Shown here: piece by piece, positions 62,161-64,000 of the stretch | Layout of the letters: each line of letters opens with the position of its first letter | Numbering within the stretch: the first letter of the stretch is position 1 | From: Bacteroides helcogenes P 36-108 | GTDB lineage: Bacteria; Bacteroidota; Bacteroidia; Bacteroidales; Bacteroidaceae | DNA: 64,000 bases | Direction: 5' to 3' | Assembly (NCBI RefSeq): GCF_000186225.1 | Contig: NC_014933.1 | Coordinates: 2,542,001-2,606,000 of the forward strand | Program-made: the position numbers and the translations under genes | Notes under the pieces: model-generated | Told to the model about the DNA's origin: nothing | Seen by the model: the letters and a program-made list of their open reading frames with translations, nothing else | Databases searched by the model: none

Positions 62161-62989
62161 GTAAGCGTCCAAAAAAGACGTATTGCCTTTAATGCTTAAC
62201 CACTCTATCTTTGTTCTGTACCAAAAATATATAGTTATGTACAGTAATACAGATTTCGAGAAGTTGTGGTTCCTCTACACTACTGAGGGTCACCCCAAGG
62301 GAATTTCGATTAATTCCTATTGTGCTCAGCATGGTATTCCCTATAAGTGCTTTTATGACTGGTTACGCAAACGTCAGAAGAAGGTGGTTCCAGTGTGTAT
62401 TGAGGGTCTTCAATTATGGTGACTATTCAAACGCGCGTTGGTCTTCATCTTCGCCAATGCAATTTAGACTACCTTGGCTTGAAAGATTTGGTAGAGAAGC
62501 TGGAGGGTTTATGCTGACCATTTCAGGGCTGAAGACGAACCTCGCCGCTATTGTAAATTCCTCTACCAACAATTGTTGGATAAAGACCGGATGAATGAAC
62601 AGATTCTGTCCGAGCTCCGTGCCATCAAGACAGGTCAAGGGGGGGGCTCTCTGTACGAGCTGGGTTCATGCAGGCAAGCTTCTTGCCGAGATTTCCGAAT
62701 TGCATAATCAACTGATTTCTGCGCATAAAGAGATTGCCCTGTTACTGAAGGAGAACCGTGACCTGCGAGATGCTCTCGGAGTAGTAAGGGGTGGACATTA
62801 TGGCAGTTCCAAGAGCCGGAAAGGCATCCGTATGCAGCGTAATACCAAGGGCCGTAATGACGGTCGTGATGATTTTGACGGTACTCCCTTGCAATCAACT
62901 CATAAATATTAAAAATCGTGTTCCAAGATTTTGGCAGATGTCCTCAGGCATCTGTCCTAAGTGGTGTGTAGCAGGTTTTGGACGCTTAC
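62161..62989 (+). mobile_element. Internally deleted IS66-family element (right of the glycan cassette)
   Basis: An 829-base element with 14-base terminal inverted repeats, GTAAGCGTCCAAAA (62161-62174) and TTTTGGACGCTTAC (62976-62989). It contains a TATCTTTG promoter (62206), a broken tnpA, no tnpB, and TnpC pieces in several frames ('YQQLLDKDRMNEQILSELRA', 'AHKEIALLLKENRDLRDAL'). Flanking 8-mers GAAGGTTT and TATTAAAT do not match, so the insertion footprint is lost or rearranged. It cannot move by itself. Confidence 0.85.
62237..62422 (+). pseudogene. Truncated IS66 TnpA (OrfA)
   Basis: 'MYSNTDFEKLWFLYTTEGHP' and 'AQHGIPYKCFYDWLRKRQKK' match IS66 OrfA. The frame stops after 61 residues. The normal C-terminus ('LDYLGLKDLVEKLEGLC') follows in another frame to about 62515. 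Confidence 0.8.
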
Positions 62990-63052
62990 TATTAAATGAT
63001 ATTTTTTTAAGCTTTTTCAGAAGAAAAGAACACTTGCTTACAATCATAAATT

Positions 63053-63643
63053 ATGTTTTTTAAATTTGTATTTGACCGGGGAGCATCGCTTTTGGGACTA
63101 CTTTTTTTATTTCCCATTTTGCTTGTGGTGGCCGTTTTGATTCGTATCAAGATGCCCGGTGGTCCTATAATCTTTAAGCAGAGAAGGGTGGGACGACACG
63201 GGAAATTGTTTACCATGTACAAATTCCGATCTATGACTGTCAGCCATTCGGGAAGCTCCGTATCTGTAAAAGGCGAGAGCCGTATTACCCCTTTGGGGGC
63301 CAAGTTACGGAAATACAAGTTAGATGAATTGCCGGAATTGTGGAATGTATTGATAGGTGACATGAGTTTCGTCGGCCCCCGTCCCGATGTTCCCGGCTAT
63401 GCTGACAAACTTGAAGGAGAGAATAGGCGGCTACTTCTTTTGAAACCCGGCATTACAGGGCCTGCAAGTTTAAAATACCGGAATGAGGAAGAGATATTGG
63501 CGGAGCAGGAGAATCCTCAAAAATATAATGATGAGGTATTGTTCCCGGATAAGGTACGGATAAATATTGAATATTTGGATAATTGGTCTTTCTGGCATGA
63601 CATCAAAATCATCATTTACACCATACTTGGCAAAGATTTATAA
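63053..63643 (+). CDS. Initiating sugar-phosphate transferase (PglC/WcaJ catalytic-domain type)
   Basis: A 196-residue small-form polyprenol phosphoglycosyl transferase. An N-terminal reentrant hydrophobic segment (about 12-32) is followed by 'GGPIIFKQRRVGRHGKLFTM', 'YKFRSMTV', 'KLDELPELWNVLIGDMSFVG' (the DE catalytic pair) and 'PRPDVPGY'. It transfers the first sugar phosphate to undecaprenyl phosphate, starting the capsule unit. Base composition returns to that of the core genome here, so this gene probably belongs to the conserved 3' part of the locus. Confidence 0.92.
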   Translation: MFFKFVFDRGASLLGLLFLFPILLVVAVLIRIKMPGGPIIFKQRRVGRHGKLFTMYKFRSMTVSHSGSSVSVKGESRITPLGAKLRKYKLDELPELWNVLIGDMSFVGPRPDVPGYADKLEGENRRLLLLKPGITGPASLKYRNEEEILAEQENPQKYNDEVLFPDKVRINIEYLDNWSFWHDIKIIIYTILGKDL

Positions 63644-63713
63644 GCTTCTTTCCTTTCTTTTCATTCCCCACTACGTGAGGAAACCGCATCATTAGAACAA
63701 TCACATATATTTT

Positions 63714-64000
63714 ATGGATAAGAGAATTTATCTTTGCCTTGCTCACATGAGCGGCAAGGAAATGGGCTTCATACAGGAAGCCTTCGATACGAACTGGGTG
63801 GTTCCACTCGGTCCGAACGTGAATGCCTTCGAGCAGGATCTGGAACATTTTGTAGGCCGGAACAAGAAAGTGGTCGCATTGAGTGCCGGTACGGCAGCGG
63901 TGCACCTGGCTTTGTTGGCCTGTGGAGTGGGTCAGGGCGATGAGGTGATAGTGCAGAGTTTTACGTTTTGTGCCTCAAGCCATCCGGTAACGTACCTCGG
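63714..64000 (+). CDS. DegT/DnrJ/EryC1/StrS-type sugar aminotransferase (3' end outside window)
   Basis: The first 95 residues are visible: 'RIYLCLAHMSGKEMGFIQEA', 'NWVVPLGPNVNAFEQDLEHF', 'VVALSAGTAAVHLALLACGV' and 'GDEVIVQSFTFCASSHPVTY'. This is the PLP-dependent sugar aminotransferase family. Together with the preceding transferase it suggests an amino-sugar such as a 4-amino-trideoxy hexose as the first sugar, though this needs the rest of the locus. Confidence 0.9.
   Translation, partial: MDKRIYLCLAHMSGKEMGFIQEAFDTNWVVPLGPNVNAFEQDLEHFVGRNKKVVALSAGTAAVHLALLACGVGQGDEVIVQSFTFCASSHPVTYL

Noticed and set aside
62153..62997. Target-site duplication around the IS66 element
   Set aside because: Flanking 8-mers (GAAGGTTT and TATTAAAT) differ, so no duplication is claimed.

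Overview
The window comes from a gut Bacteroides-type genome (phylum Bacteroidota). Support: a capsular polysaccharide locus with UpxY and UpxZ regulators behind an invertible promoter, promoters of the Bacteroides form (TTTG, then about 17-20 bases, then TAnnTTTGC), a fused bioB-bioA gene, gltB-gltD-asnB next to a purF-like gene and carAB, and IS66-family remnants. I see no rRNA, tRNA or CRISPR array.

Layout. (1) 1-7.9 kb, + strand: a MacB/FtsX-type ABC exporter cluster with one ATPase, five permeases of two alternating subtypes and a secreted GIN-domain (DUF2807) protein, followed by a membrane sensor histidine kinase (8.0-10.6 kb). (2) 10.6-15.7 kb: a fucose-isomerase-like protein (-), a PLP aminotransferase overlapping a LolC/E-type permease (+), and a membrane glycosyltransferase (-). 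(3) 15.7-21.5 kb, - strand: a complete biotin operon, bioBA fusion-bioF-bioG-bioC-bioD, preceded by a hairpin plus U-tract and an uncharacterised short reading frame. (4) 22.0-30 kb, - strand: gltB-gltD-asnB with a candidate ~65-nt small RNA downstream. (5) 30.4-37.4 kb, + strand: a truncated glmS remnant, a PurF-like amidotransferase, carA and carB. carA carries in-frame copies of dispersed repeats. (6) 37.5-44.2 kb: an RND efflux operon (adaptor-pump-TolC, -) divergent from an AraC regulator (+). (7) 44.4 kb to the right edge: a capsule locus. Its invertible promoter is in the OFF orientation here. It is followed by upxY, upxZ, a broken AAA/PD-(D/E)XK gene, a visibly AT-rich glycan cassette (49.4-62.1 kb) bracketed by two IS66 remnants, then an initiating sugar transferase and a DegT-type aminotransferase cut by the window end.

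How the genes work together. The biotin genes can make biotin from malonyl-ACP through pimeloyl-ACP. The 22-37 kb block groups six glutamine-dependent amidotransferase genes, one decayed. The AT-rich cassette combines a LicD-like/TagD-like fusion with a GT32/TagF-like fusion. Together with a pyruvyltransferase, an FrhB-like Fe-S protein, an Asp/Glu racemase, a flippase, a polymerase and three GT2 enzymes, this predicts a phosphoglycerol- or polyol-phosphate-containing, pyruvylated capsule.

The least explained signals are three intergenic arrays of tandem palindromes with 21-23 bp periods but unrelated unit sequences, the hairpin ahead of the biotin operon, the candidate small RNA, the repeats inside carA, and the LicD domain that has lost its acidic motif.
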